Shown here: piece after piece, positions 30,611 through 41,334 of the stretch
How positions within the stretch are numbered: the first letter of the stretch is position 1
Layout of the letters: each line of letters starts with the position of its first letter
Source: Qipengyuania polymorpha
GTDB lineage: Bacteria > Pseudomonadota > Alphaproteobacteria > Sphingomonadales > Sphingomonadaceae
NCBI RefSeq assembly: GCF_019711435.1
Contig: NZ_JAIGNK010000003.1
Span: 248,001-312,000, forward strand
Reading direction: 5' to 3'
Length of the DNA stretch: 64,000 nt
Position numbers and translations under genes: made by a program
Notes under the pieces: model-generated
The model's database searches: none
Told to the model about the DNA's origin: nothing
The model's input: only the letters and a program-made list of their open reading frames with translations

Positions 30611-31498
30611 ATGAGCCAGCACAAACCTATCAAAAAAGCCGTTTTTCCCGTCGCCGGGCTCGGCACCCGCTTCCTTCCCGCCACCAAGGCGATCCCGAAG
30701 GAGCTGCTCCCCATCGTCGACCGTCCGCTCATCCAATATGCGGTGGACGAGGCGCGCGAGGCGGGAATCGAACAGATCATTTTCGTCACCGGCCGCGGCA
30801 AGACCGCCATCGTCGAACATTTCGACATGGCCTTCGAGCTCGAGACCACGATGGAAGAGCGCGGCAAGGACATGAGCGTGCTCGACCCGACCCGCGCCAC
30901 GCCGGGCGACATCATCACCGTGCGCCAGCAAGTCCCCATGGGCCTCGGCCACGCCATCTGGTGCGCGCGCGCCATTGTCGGCGACGAGCCTTTCGCCATC
31001 CTGCTGCCCGACGAACTGATGGTCGCCAACAAAGGCGGCACCGGCTGCATGAAGCAGATGGTCGAAGCCTATAACGAGGTCGGCGGAAACCTTATCTCGG
31101 TGCTCGAAGTGCCCGAAGACGAGGTCTCGAGCTACGGCGTCATCGCGCCGGGCGCGCAGGTCTCGGATACGCTCACCGAAGTCACCGGGCTGGTCGAGAA
31201 GCCGCCGGTCGCCGAAGCGCCGTCGAACAAGATCATCTCGGGCCGCTACATCCTCCAGCCCGAAGTCATGCGGACGCTGGAAAACCAGGGCAAGGGCGCG
31301 GGCGGCGAAATCCAGCTGACCGACGCCATGGCGCGCATGATCGGCAACCAGGCATTCCACGCGGTGACCTTCCAGGGCAATCGCTACGACTGTGGAAGCA
31401 AGACCGGTTTCGTCGAAGCCACCCTTGCGCTCGCGCTCGAACGCGAGGACATGGGCGCAGAAGTTCGGAGCATGGCCGAGAGGCTGCTTGCGAAATAA
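30611..31498 (+). CDS. galU: UTP-glucose-1-phosphate uridylyltransferase
   Basis: GalU makes UDP-glucose for envelope polysaccharides. The 295-residue protein begins KKAVFPVAGLGTRFLPATKA with the nucleotide-binding GxGTRFLP loop, then KELLPIVDRPLIQYAVDEA, and FAILLPDELM (the metal-binding Asp) near 135. EVTGLVEKP and the GRYILQPEVM segment with GGEIQLTDAM complete the sugar site. A perfect terminator follows. The upstream region offers no Shine-Dalgarno sequence, so translation may start on a leaderless message. Confidence 0.96.
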   Translation: MSQHKPIKKAVFPVAGLGTRFLPATKAIPKELLPIVDRPLIQYAVDEAREAGIEQIIFVTGRGKTAIVEHFDMAFELETTMEERGKDMSVLDPTRATPGDIITVRQQVPMGLGHAIWCARAIVGDEPFAILLPDELMVANKGGTGCMKQMVEAYNEVGGNLISVLEVPEDEVSSYGVIAPGAQVSDTLTEVTGLVEKPPVAEAPSNKIISGRYILQPEVMRTLENQGKGAGGEIQLTDAMARMIGNQAFHAVTFQGNRYDCGSKTGFVEATLALALEREDMGAEVRSMAERLLAK

Positions 31499-31525
31499 GA
31501 ACGATAATTTACCCCAAGCCTTATA

Positions 31526-31568
31526 AAAAGGGCCGCTTCATCCAACTGGTGAAGCGGCCCTTTTCTTA
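31526..31568 (+). terminator. Strong intrinsic terminator after galU
   Basis: A 15-base perfect stem, AAAAGGGCCGCTTCA (31526-31540) with TGAAGCGGCCCTTTT (31550-31564), and a 9-base loop, running into TTTTCTT. The A-run on the 5' side makes it work on the minus strand as well, which would end the convergent M28 peptidase transcript. Confidence 0.92.
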
Positions 31569-31585
31569 TGCGATTGGCGCGAGGA

Positions 31586-33289
<1,704 letters not shown>

Positions 33290-33395
33290 TGGGGGGCAAC
33301 CTCTCGTTTGCGAATGTTCGTGGAGGCGCTTGTTGCACCGGCGCGGCGAAGGCGCAAGCTTGCGCGGCGGCCTGCGCTTGGGCAGAGCCGCATTC

Positions 33396-36065
33396 ATGAG
33401 TGCCGACTGGTCCGGAGCGATAGAGAGAGCCCGCGCGCACGCGCCTTTCCTCGCGCGCGGGCTGGAGAAGCACGCCGAGCTGGCGGCATTGCTGGGCAAT
33501 GGGGATGGCGATCGCGCGCTGACCCGGGCCAAGGCAGCGGGCGAAAGTATCGAGGACACGGGACTCGCTCTCAGGCGCGAGAAACGCGCGCTGGGGCTGG
33601 TGCTCGCCATCGGCGACCTTGCAGGCGGGTTCGACCTTGCGAAGGTGATGCGCGAACTCTCGCTCTTCGCCGACCGCGCGCTGCACCGCGCCATCGAGGC
33701 GGCGATTGCGCGGCGGGTCGAGGGCGCGGAGGCGGACGGGATGATTGGCCTCGCGCTGGGCAAGCACGGGGCGGGCGAGCTCAATTACTCCTCCGACATC
33801 GACCCCATCCTGCTCTACGACCCGCAAACCCTGCCCCGCCGCGAGCGTGACGAGCCGGGCGAGGCGGCACAGCGCTATGCCCGCGAAGTGGTGCGCCTGC
33901 TCAGCGACGTCACCAGCGAAGGCTACGTCTTCCGCGTCGATTTGCGGCTGCGTCCGGCGAGCGAGGTCAGCCCGCTCGCCATCCCGCTCGACGCGGCCAT
34001 CACCCATTACGAAAGCAGCGCGCTGGCGTGGGAGCGCGCGGCCTTCATCCGCGCGCGCGCCTGCGCGGGGGACATCGCGGCAGGCGAGGCCTTTCTCGAC
34101 CACATCCGCCCCTTCGTCTGGCGCCGCAGCCTCGATTTCGGTGCCATCGACGAAGTGCGGCGCCTGACCCACCGCATCCGCGACAAGCAGTCCGGCCCGA
34201 TTGCGCCGGAGCCCGGTTACAACGTCAAACTGGGCCGCGGCGGCATCCGCGAAGTCGAGTTCTTCGCGCAGACGCACCAGCTCATCCACGGCGGGCGCGA
34301 CCCGACGCTCAGGCACAAGCACACCCGCGCCGCGCTCGATGCGCTGGCGGCAACGGGGCGGATTGGTGCGGATGATGCGGCGGCTTTGGGGGCAAGCTAT
34401 GACGGTTTGCGGCGCATCGAGCACCGGTTGCAGATGGTTACCGACCAACAGACGCACAGCATTCCTACAGGCGAGGCGCTCGACAATGTCGCGCGGCTCG
34501 ACGGCTTCGATGATGGAGCCGCATGGCTCGAACACATCACCAGCCTCACCGCGCCGGTGGCCGAGCGCTATGACGCGCTGCTCGCCGAGGACGAAGTCTC
34601 AGTCCCTGCCGACAGCCCCCATGTCGAGGCCCCAGCCCGATCCGCACAACTCTCGCCCGAATTGAAGGCGCGGGTCGGCGAATGGACCGATGGCCGCTAT
34701 GCCCCGCTGCGCAGTCCGGCGGCGAATTCCGCCTTCGAGGCCATTCGCCCCACCTTGCTCGAATCGCTCGCCGCCTCGCCCGAGCCGGAGCGGGCGGTGG
34801 CGCGGTGGGAGACGCTGCTCTCGCGCCTGCCGACCGCCATCAACCTCTTCCGCCTGCTGGAAGCGCGGCCGGGTCTCATGCAATTGCTCGCCGATTGCCT
34901 GACGCTTGCACCGCCGCTGGCCGATGCGATTGCGCGCAATCCGGCGCTGGTCGATGCGCTGATAGACCGCAGCGCGCTGGACCTGCCGGGCAGCCGCGAG
35001 GAGCTTGCCGAGGCGATGCGCCGGTCCGAACGCGGCGACACTTACGAAGACCGCCTCGACCGCATCCGCATCGTCACCGGCGAAACGCGCTTCGCATTGG
35101 GCGTCCAATTGATCGAAGCGGCGCACGACCCGCTCGACATCGCGGCTGCACTGTGCCGCGTCGCCGAAGCCGCGATGGAAAGTGCGCAGGAAGCCGCCGA
35201 GAAGGAATTTGCCAACAAGCATGGCCGCATTGCAAACGGCGAACTGCTGGTGCTCGGGCTGGGGCGGCTCGGCGGAGGGCTGCTGACCTATGCCTCGGAC
35301 CTCGACATCGTCTATCTCTTCACAGGCAGTCACGAGACGGAGAGCGATGGCGACAGGCCCTTGGGCGCAACGCTCTACTTCAACCGCCTCGCCCAGCGGG
35401 TGAGCGCCGCACTGTCGGTCCCGACCGCCGAAGGCGCGCTTTACGAGGTCGACACGAGGTTGAGGCCACAGGGCGCGCAGGGGCCGCTGGCGGTCAGTCT
35501 CGACAGTTTCGAGCGCTACCAGAAGGAAGACGCCTGGACCTGGGAGCACATGGCGCTGACCCGCGCCCGCGCGCTCACTGGCAGCGAGGAAGCGCGGGCC
35601 AAGGTCGAGGCCATCCTGTCCGATGTGCTTTGCCGCGAGAGGGACGAGGCCAAGCTCAAGACCGACCTCCTCAAGATGCGCGGCGAGATGGCGGAGCACA
35701 AACCCGCCAAGGGTCCGCTCGACGCCAAGCTGCTGCGCGGCGGGCTGGTGGACTTGGAATTCCTCGTCCACTTCCTCCAGCTGCGCGACCGCGAGGGACT
35801 GAGCGCCAATCTGGAAGAGGCGCTGGCCGCTCTCCCGCAACTGGAGGACCTGCAGACCGCCCATGCCTTGATGACACGGCTGCTGGTGGGTACGCGCCTC
35901 CTCGCACCCGATCTCGCCATTCCCGGCGAGGCACCGCAGGCCATCCTCGCGCGGCTGTGCGAGGCGGAGGATTTCGCGGCCCTCACCGCCCGCTTCACCG
36001 AAGCGCGGCAGCAAGTGGCGGCCAGATGGCAGGACATTTTTGGCGAGACTTTGGAGCTGGATTGA
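33396..36065 (+). CDS. glnE: Bifunctional glutamine synthetase adenylyltransferase / adenylyl-removing enzyme
   Basis: GlnE adenylylates glutamine synthetase when nitrogen is plentiful and deadenylylates it when nitrogen is scarce, under PII control. Both catalytic halves are present. The N-terminal adenylyl-removing domain has GKHGAGELNYSSDIDPILLYD near residue 125-145. The C-terminal transferase domain has GRLGGGLLTYASDLDIVYLF near 622-640. Both hold the paired Asp of the nucleotidyltransferase fold. The 889 residues are somewhat shorter than the enteric enzyme (about 946). The ATG at 33396 fits the family start; the open frame upstream is antisense to the M28 gene. The stop overlaps the bcp start (TGATG). 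Confidence 0.95.
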   Translation: MSADWSGAIERARAHAPFLARGLEKHAELAALLGNGDGDRALTRAKAAGESIEDTGLALRREKRALGLVLAIGDLAGGFDLAKVMRELSLFADRALHRAIEAAIARRVEGAEADGMIGLALGKHGAGELNYSSDIDPILLYDPQTLPRRERDEPGEAAQRYAREVVRLLSDVTSEGYVFRVDLRLRPASEVSPLAIPLDAAITHYESSALAWERAAFIRARACAGDIAAGEAFLDHIRPFVWRRSLDFGAIDEVRRLTHRIRDKQSGPIAPEPGYNVKLGRGGIREVEFFAQTHQLIHGGRDPTLRHKHTRAALDALAATGRIGADDAAALGASYDGLRRIEHRLQMVTDQQTHSIPTGEALDNVARLDGFDDGAAWLEHITSLTAPVAERYDALLAEDEVSVPADSPHVEAPARSAQLSPELKARVGEWTDGRYAPLRSPAANSAFEAIRPTLLESLAASPEPERAVARWETLLSRLPTAINLFRLLEARPGLMQLLADCLTLAPPLADAIARNPALVDALIDRSALDLPGSREELAEAMRRSERGDTYEDRLDRIRIVTGETRFALGVQLIEAAHDPLDIAAALCRVAEAAMESAQEAAEKEFANKHGRIANGELLVLGLGRLGGGLLTYASDLDIVYLFTGSHETESDGDRPLGATLYFNRLAQRVSAALSVPTAEGALYEVDTRLRPQGAQGPLAVSLDSFERYQKEDAWTWEHMALTRARALTGSEEARAKVEAILSDVLCRERDEAKLKTDLLKMRGEMAEHKPAKGPLDAKLLRGGLVDLEFLVHFLQLRDREGLSANLEEALAALPQLEDLQTAHALMTRLLVGTRLLAPDLAIPGEAPQAILARLCEAEDFAALTARFTEARQQVAARWQDIFGETLELD

Positions 36066-36535
36066 TGACGACTTACGCAGAAGGCGACGCCTTCCCCGAT
36101 TTCACCATGGAAACCCCCGACGGCGGCACCGTCACCAAGGCGGACCTTTCCGGCAAGAAGGCAGTCATCTTCTTCTACCCCAAGGACAACACACCCGGCT
36201 GCACCACCGAGGCGAAGGATTTCACCGCGCTGAAACCCGAGTTCGAGAAGGCGGGCACCTACCTCCTCGGCGTGAGCAAGGATTCGGCGAAGAAGCACCA
36301 GAACTTCATTGCCAAGCACGACCTCACGGTCGACCTCGCCACCGATGCGGAGGAGGGCGGCCTTTCCGACACGCTCGGCGTCTGGGGCGAGAAGAAGAAT
36401 TACGGCCGGACCTATATGGGCATGATCCGCTCAACCTATTTGCTGGATGAGGACGGCAAGATTCTTCGCATCTGGCCCAAGGTCCGCGTGAAGGGCCACG
36501 CCGAGGAAGTGCTCGAAGCCGCCCGCAACGCATGA
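36065..36535 (+). CDS. bcp: Peroxiredoxin of the Bcp/PrxQ family (single cysteine)
   Basis: A 156-residue thiol peroxidase that reduces hydroperoxides. The peroxidatic Cys is C46 in FYPKDNTPGCTTEAKDF. The second Cys found five residues later in many Bcp proteins is a Lys here (K51), and no other cysteine exists in the chain, so it must work as a one-Cys enzyme resolved by an outside thiol. GGLSDTLGVWGEK and GMIRSTYLLDEDGKI follow the family pattern. It overlaps both glnE and the next gene by 1-4 bases, so it is translated in a coupled string. Confidence 0.92.
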   Translation: MTTYAEGDAFPDFTMETPDGGTVTKADLSGKKAVIFFYPKDNTPGCTTEAKDFTALKPEFEKAGTYLLGVSKDSAKKHQNFIAKHDLTVDLATDAEEGGLSDTLGVWGEKKNYGRTYMGMIRSTYLLDEDGKILRIWPKVRVKGHAEEVLEAARNA

Positions 36536-37320
36536 CTTCTCTCTCCTGTGCCATTCGCGACTGCCTTTTGACAGGCGACAAGAGGGGCAAGGTCTTCGTC
36601 ACCCGCAAGCTGGTGCGCGACTGGCGGCAGGGGAAGCTCGACTTCACCTTCGACTGCCCCATGCCCGAGCGCCCCGAATGGCCGGAGAACCTCGACTTGC
36701 GACTCCCCCGCGACATGCCGCGGCGCGGCAAGGGCGGCAGCGAGAAGGGCCGCATCGCGCTGTGGCATGCGCTTGCGCATATCGAATTCGTCGCCATCGA
36801 CCTCGCGCTCGATATGGCCGGGCGATTCGGGGAATCGATGGGCCAAGTCTTTGTTTCCGATTTCCTTTCTGTCGCTGCGGACGAGGCGATGCACTTCGCG
36901 CTGCTGGAGCGGAAACTCGATTCGCTGGGCTCCTACTACGGAGCGTTGCCTGCGCACGACGGGCTGTGGAGCGCGGCGCAAGACACCGCTCACGACGTCG
37001 CAGCTCGCCTTGCGATCGTTCCCATGGTTCTGGAGGCGCGCGGATTGGATGTTACTCCCGCCACGCTCGAAAGAGTGCGCGCGCAAGGTGATGAAAACGG
37101 TGCGAAAATTCTCAAACGAATCCTTGACGACGAAATCCGCCACGTCGCCTACGGCTCCAAGCATTTTCGCGATATTTGTAGCGCTCGCGGCGAGAACCCG
37201 CCGGAATCATGGCAGAATTTGGTCAAAACGCATTTTTCAGGGGGGCTGAAGCCACCGTTCAACGACTCGGCGCGTTCGGCAGCCGGTTTGTCGCGGGACT
37301 TCTACGCTGGTATTGCCTGA
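36532..37320 (+). CDS. DUF455 ferritin-like protein
   Basis: A 262-residue helical protein of the DUF455 (ferritin-like superfamily) group. Carboxylate and His ligands of a di-iron site are in place: HALAHIEFVAIDLALD near residue 80-95 (HIE), AADEAMHFALLERKL near 119-133 (DEAMHF) and DDEIRHVAYGSKHF near 201-214 (DDEIRHV). Relatives include hydroxylases related to MiaE, but the reaction of DUF455 is not established as far as I know. The ATGA overlap with bcp suggests joint expression, perhaps linked to oxidative stress. Confidence 0.87.
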   Translation: MTSLSCAIRDCLLTGDKRGKVFVTRKLVRDWRQGKLDFTFDCPMPERPEWPENLDLRLPRDMPRRGKGGSEKGRIALWHALAHIEFVAIDLALDMAGRFGESMGQVFVSDFLSVAADEAMHFALLERKLDSLGSYYGALPAHDGLWSAAQDTAHDVAARLAIVPMVLEARGLDVTPATLERVRAQGDENGAKILKRILDDEIRHVAYGSKHFRDICSARGENPPESWQNLVKTHFSGGLKPPFNDSARSAAGLSRDFYAGIA

Positions 37321-37427
37321 TTAACCTTTTCTGGCAAAAACCATACTCACGAGACGCCGGGGGGTTCCGGCAGTGACGAATTAAGGACCGAACGGGCCGG
37401 GACGCCCGAAACGGTCAGGGACAAGGG

Positions 37428-37444
37428 GCGCTTCCTGGAAGCGC
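37428..37444 (+). promoter_or_regulatory. Near-perfect palindrome before the M23 peptidase gene
   Basis: GCGCTTCCTGGAAGCGC is an odd-length inverted repeat (8-base arms around a single T), about 20 bases upstream of the ATG at 37463. It could be an operator or a small hairpin hiding the start region; the purine-rich GGACGG near 37446 could serve as the ribosome binding site. Another GC hairpin (GCCGG/CCGGC) at about 37356-37372 could close the upstream transcript. Confidence 0.35.
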
Positions 37445-37462
37445 TGGACGGACGGGTTTAGC

Positions 37463-38137
37463 ATGAACACCAAGCGCACTTCGCTTGCTTTCACCATGAC
37501 TGCAGCAGTTTTCACCATCGCCGCTTCGCCGGCGCAGGCGAACGACACTGCCGTGGGCGCTATCGACCTGTCGAAGGTTTCCGCCGCCGCTACCAAAGAA
37601 GGCGACGCCCAGTTCACCGAGCTCTTCGCCAAGTGGGAAGACCCCAGCCAGCCGGTCGTCAACACGCGCCCGGTTGTTTCGGTGCCTTCGCGCATGCCGC
37701 TCGAAGATGCGCGCATGACCAGCGATTATGGTGACCGTACGCATCCGGTGCTCAAGCGCCGCATGGGCCACAAGGGCGTCGACCTCGCCGCCCCCACCGG
37801 CACGCCGATCTACGCCACCGCCGATGGTTATGTTTCCAAGGCCGAGCGTTTTTCGAGCTACGGCAATTATGTTTCCATCGAGCACGGTGCCCGCATCCAG
37901 ACGCGTTATGCCCACATGTCGCGCATCGCGGTTGCCGACGGCACCTGGGTCAAGAAGGGCGAGCTTATCGGCTACGTCGGTTCGACCGGCCGTTCGACCG
38001 GCCCGCACCTTCACTATGAAGTCCGCATCGACGGCCAGGCCGTGAACCCGGTTCCCTACATGGTCGAATCGCAGGCACAGGCAGCATTCGCCCTCGCCAT
38101 GGGTGAAGGTGGCCAGGGCGGTCACGACGAGGAATAA
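37463..38137 (+). CDS. Secreted M23-family peptidoglycan endopeptidase
   Basis: A 224-residue LytM-type protein. The signal peptide ends after AQA near residue 30. The catalytic domain starts near 80: GDRTHPVLKRRMGHKGVDLAAP, containing zinc-binding His and Asp (HKGVD), then APTGTPIYATADGYVSKAE, YGNYVSIEHG, RYAHMSRIAV, and GSTGRSTGPHLHYEVRIDG with the HxH pair. All ligands are present, so it is predicted active, not a degenerate activator. It probably trims peptidoglycan crosslinks. A terminator follows directly. Confidence 0.92.
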   Translation: MNTKRTSLAFTMTAAVFTIAASPAQANDTAVGAIDLSKVSAAATKEGDAQFTELFAKWEDPSQPVVNTRPVVSVPSRMPLEDARMTSDYGDRTHPVLKRRMGHKGVDLAAPTGTPIYATADGYVSKAERFSSYGNYVSIEHGARIQTRYAHMSRIAVADGTWVKKGELIGYVGSTGRSTGPHLHYEVRIDGQAVNPVPYMVESQAQAAFALAMGEGGQGGHDEE

Positions 38138-38177
38138 AAGGGAGAGGGGCTCTCGGGCCCTTCGGGACTGCGGAAAG

Positions 38178-38208
38178 AGGCGGCGGGTTTTACCCGGCCG
38201 CCTTTTTT
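38178..38208 (+). terminator. Intrinsic terminator after the M23 peptidase gene
   Basis: AGGCGGCGGGT (38178-38188) pairs with ACCCGGCCGCCT (38192-38203) as a stem with one bulged base and a short loop, followed by a run of six T. It separates the peptidase gene from the acyl-CoA synthetase that starts 100 bases downstream. Confidence 0.8.
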
Positions 38209-38300
38209 CTTGCCCTTGCTCCTCAGCCGGTTACGTTTCTCGATGCAACTGGACGAGTCTGCGCCAAAGCGGACCGCCAGCTAAGGAGAGAGGACGGCCG

Positions 38301-39848
38301 ATGCACCCGATTACGCATGCGAGCGCGCGACCAGACCACCCCGCCATCATCATGGCCGGCAGCGGCGAGGTGATGACCTATGGCCAGATGGACGTCTACG
38401 CGAACCACATGGCCCATTTGTTGCGCTCGAAAGGGCTGAAGCGCGGCGACCATTTCGCGGTGCTGATGGAAAACAACATCCATTACCTGCCCATCGTGTG
38501 GGGCTCGCAGCGGGCAGGCACGATGATGGTGCCCGTCGCCACCCGCCTGACCGCGCCGGAGATTTGCTACATCCTCAAGGATGCGGGCGTGAAGCTGCTC
38601 ATCACCAGCACCAAATTCGACGACCGTATCGAGGATATTCGCGCAAATTGCGGCGGCATCGACATCCTTGTGCTCGGCGGCGAGGGCGAGGAGAATTTCG
38701 AGACCCTGCTCGCCGCACAATCCTCGGAGCCGATCGAAGACCAGGCACCGGGACAGTACATGCTCTATTCCTCGGGCACGACCGGCGCGCCCAAGGGCGT
38801 GCGGCCCGCCCCGCCGCCCGATGACGACATCCTTGCGGTGAACCCGCTGGTGGGCCTTGCCGTGATGGGCGCAGGCATGCCCGCCGATGGCAGCATGGTC
38901 TATCTCTCGCCCGCGCCGCTCTATCATGCTGCGCCGCTCGGCTGGTGCACGACCGCGCACCGGCTCGGCGGAACGGTGGTGGTGATGGAAAAATTCGACC
39001 CCATCGACGCGCTGGAGACCATCGAGCGCTACCGCGTCACCGACAGCCAGTGGGTGCCGACGCATTTCGTCCGCATGCTCAAGCTGGAGCCCGAAGAGCG
39101 CGAGGGCCACGATCTTTCCAGCCACCAGCGCGCGCTTCACGCCGCCGCGCCCTGCCCCGTGCCCATCAAGCGCGCGATGATCGAATGGTGGGGCCCCATC
39201 ATCAACGAATATTACGCCGGATCGGAAGGCATCGGCATGACGCTCATCAAGGCCGAGGACTGGCTCACCCATCCCGGCAGCGTCGGCAAGGCCATCCACG
39301 GCACCATCCACGTCTGCGGTCCCGAGGGAGAGGAACTCGAGGCGGGGCAGGACGGTCTACTGTTCTTCGAGAACGACCTCATCCCGACCTATCACAACGA
39401 CCCGGAAAAGACCGCCGATGCCATGCACCCCAAGGGCTGGATGACGCTGGGCGATATCGGCCATGTCGACGAGGACGGCTATCTCTACCTCACCGATCGC
39501 AAGAGCCACATGATCATTTCCGGCGGGGTCAACATCTACCCTCAGGAAATCGAGAACCTGCTGGTGACGCATGACAAGGTGATGGATGCCGCAGTCATCG
39601 GCGCGCCCTGTCCCGATTTCGGCGAAAAGGTCGTCGCGGTGGTCCAGCCGATGGACATGGGCGAGGCTGGCGAGGAGCTGGAGGCGGAGCTGCGCGATTT
39701 CCTCGCGCCCAACCTCTCCAAAATAAAGATGCCCAAGCTGTTCGACTTCCGCCCCGAATTGCCGCGCGAGGCCAACGGCAAGCTCTACAAGCGCGAGCTG
39801 CGCGACGAATACCTGGCGAAGGCGGAAGCAGAGACGGAGAGCGCATAA
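38301..39848 (+). CDS. Acyl-CoA synthetase (AMP-forming)
   Basis: A 515-residue adenylate-forming enzyme that activates an organic acid with ATP and CoA. The P-loop-like motif YSSGTTGAPKG is near residue 155-165, with the glycine-rich loop followed by an unusual Pro/Asp stretch (VRPAPPPDDD). NEYYAGSEG near 302 is the A5 motif, then GWMTLGDIG with the conserved Asp near 394, DRKSHMIISGG and the C-terminal lysine in REANGKLYKREL. The substrate (fatty, aromatic or sterol-like acid) is not readable from sequence. AAGGAGAGAGG sits 9-15 bases before ATG 38301. Its stop overlaps the P450 start (TAATG), so the two genes probably act in one pathway. Confidence 0.9.
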   Translation: MHPITHASARPDHPAIIMAGSGEVMTYGQMDVYANHMAHLLRSKGLKRGDHFAVLMENNIHYLPIVWGSQRAGTMMVPVATRLTAPEICYILKDAGVKLLITSTKFDDRIEDIRANCGGIDILVLGGEGEENFETLLAAQSSEPIEDQAPGQYMLYSSGTTGAPKGVRPAPPPDDDILAVNPLVGLAVMGAGMPADGSMVYLSPAPLYHAAPLGWCTTAHRLGGTVVVMEKFDPIDALETIERYRVTDSQWVPTHFVRMLKLEPEEREGHDLSSHQRALHAAAPCPVPIKRAMIEWWGPIINEYYAGSEGIGMTLIKAEDWLTHPGSVGKAIHGTIHVCGPEGEELEAGQDGLLFFENDLIPTYHNDPEKTADAMHPKGWMTLGDIGHVDEDGYLYLTDRKSHMIISGGVNIYPQEIENLLVTHDKVMDAAVIGAPCPDFGEKVVAVVQPMDMGEAGEELEAELRDFLAPNLSKIKMPKLFDFRPELPREANGKLYKRELRDEYLAKAEAETESA

Positions 39849-41146
39849 TGGCAAGCGCGGCGAAACCCCGGCTCGATGCAGCGACCGGATACGAAGTGAT
39901 TTCGCCGGAGAGCTACGCCAAGTGGGATCCTCTGCTCGACACTTTCGACCGCTTGCGTGAGGAGAACCCGGTCGCCTGGGTCGAGGACGCCGAGGGTCGC
40001 CATCCGCCCTTCTGGCTGGTCACGCGCTATGACGATGTGATGCGGATTTCGAAGGACAATGCGACCTTCCTCAACAATCCGCAGACGGTCGTCTTCGCGC
40101 TCAACGAAGCCATCCAGTTTGCGAAGAACCTGACCGGTGGCAGCCCGCATATGGTCGCCAGCCTCGTCACCTTCGACGCGCCCATCCACATGAAATACCG
40201 CAAGCTGACGCAGGAATGGTTCATGCCCAAGAACCTGCGCCAGATAGAAGGCGAAGTGCGCGAACTGGCGGTGAAAACTGTGGACCGGCTGGTTCAGGCG
40301 GGACCGGAAGCCGACTTCTGCAAACTGGTCTCGCAGCCCTATCCGCTCCACGTCGTGATGCAAATTCTCGGCGTGCCCGAAGAGGACGAACCGCGCATGC
40401 TGATGCTCACGCAGCAAATGTTCGGCGGACAGGACGAGGATTTGAACCAGTCGGGCATGAAGGATTTGCCGCCCGAGGCCATCACCCAGCTGGTCGCGGG
40501 CGCGGTGAAAGATTTCGAGGCTTACTTCGCCAAGCTTACGGCGGAAAAGCGCGCCAATCCGACCGAGGATGTCGCGAGCACCATCGCCAATGCCACCGTC
40601 GACGGCGAACCGCTCAACGACCGCGACATGATGGGCTATTACATTATCGTGGCAGCGGCAGGGCACGACACCACCAGCGCGAGCACAGCGGGCGCGATGC
40701 TGGCGCTGGCGCAGGACCCCGAGCAATGGGCGCGCGTGCGCGAGGACCGCTCGCTGCTCCCCGGCATCGTCGAGGAAGCCATCCGCTGGACGAGCCCCGT
40801 GCAGCACTTCATGCGCACCGCGGCCGAGGACACCGAAGTCGGCGGGCAGAAAATCGCGAAAGGCGACTGGCTGATGCTGAACTATGTCGCGGCTAATCAC
40901 GACCCCGCGCAGTTCGAATCCCCGCGAAAATTCGACGCCAGCCGCAGCCCCAACCGCCACCTCGCCTTCGGGGCCGGCGCGCACCAATGCCTCGGCCTGC
41001 ATCTGGCGAGACTGGAGATGCGCATCCTGTTCGAAGTCCTGCTCGACCGCATCGAAAGCGTCGAACTGGCAGGCGAACCGGCACGTTCCAAATCGACCTT
41101 TGTCGGCGGCCTGAAGACGCTGCCGCTGCGCATCACGCCCGCCTGA
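39848..41146 (+). CDS. Cytochrome P450
   Basis: A 432-residue class I-type soluble bacterial P450. The I-helix oxygen-binding motif AGHDTTS lies near residue 274, the K-helix EExxR as EEAIRW near 313, and the heme loop FGAGAHQCLG with the thiolate ligand at C381. It would need a ferredoxin and a ferredoxin reductase; a reductase-type flavoprotein is in the window at 62 kb but no ferredoxin is. The one-base overlap with the acyl-CoA synthetase suggests oxidation of a lipid or alicyclic compound followed by CoA activation, or the reverse. The CYP family cannot be named safely. Confidence 0.93.
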   Translation: MASAAKPRLDAATGYEVISPESYAKWDPLLDTFDRLREENPVAWVEDAEGRHPPFWLVTRYDDVMRISKDNATFLNNPQTVVFALNEAIQFAKNLTGGSPHMVASLVTFDAPIHMKYRKLTQEWFMPKNLRQIEGEVRELAVKTVDRLVQAGPEADFCKLVSQPYPLHVVMQILGVPEEDEPRMLMLTQQMFGGQDEDLNQSGMKDLPPEAITQLVAGAVKDFEAYFAKLTAEKRANPTEDVASTIANATVDGEPLNDRDMMGYYIIVAAAGHDTTSASTAGAMLALAQDPEQWARVREDRSLLPGIVEEAIRWTSPVQHFMRTAAEDTEVGGQKIAKGDWLMLNYVAANHDPAQFESPRKFDASRSPNRHLAFGAGAHQCLGLHLARLEMRILFEVLLDRIESVELAGEPARSKSTFVGGLKTLPLRITPA

Positions 41147-41202
41147 AGTCGAAAAGCACCCTAGCGAAGTCAAACCCGTAGAATAGCGGGGAAAATCGAA
41201 CT

Positions 41203-41242
41203 CGGTTCGTCGCATATTCCTACGGTTCACCGCACATTTCTG
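41203..41242 (+). repeat. Tandem 20-base imperfect direct repeat upstream of yqiJ
   Basis: A 20-base unit beginning CGGTTC is repeated directly at 41203-41222 and 41223-41242, with about 15 of 20 positions identical (CGGTTC, CGCA, ATT and CT are shared). It lies about 95 bases before the yqiJ ATG in the only real intergenic gap of this stretch, so it is a candidate regulator site. A small hairpin TTTCCT/AGGAAA (41307-41324) is just before the Shine-Dalgarno-like GGGGGA. Confidence 0.4.
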
Positions 41243-41334
41243 CTAGGTGAATGACATGGATACAACAGTAGGACGATACGCTTTCAGCCACGGCTGAGGG
41301 CAGCTATTTCCTGCGCATAGGAAAGGGGGACACC

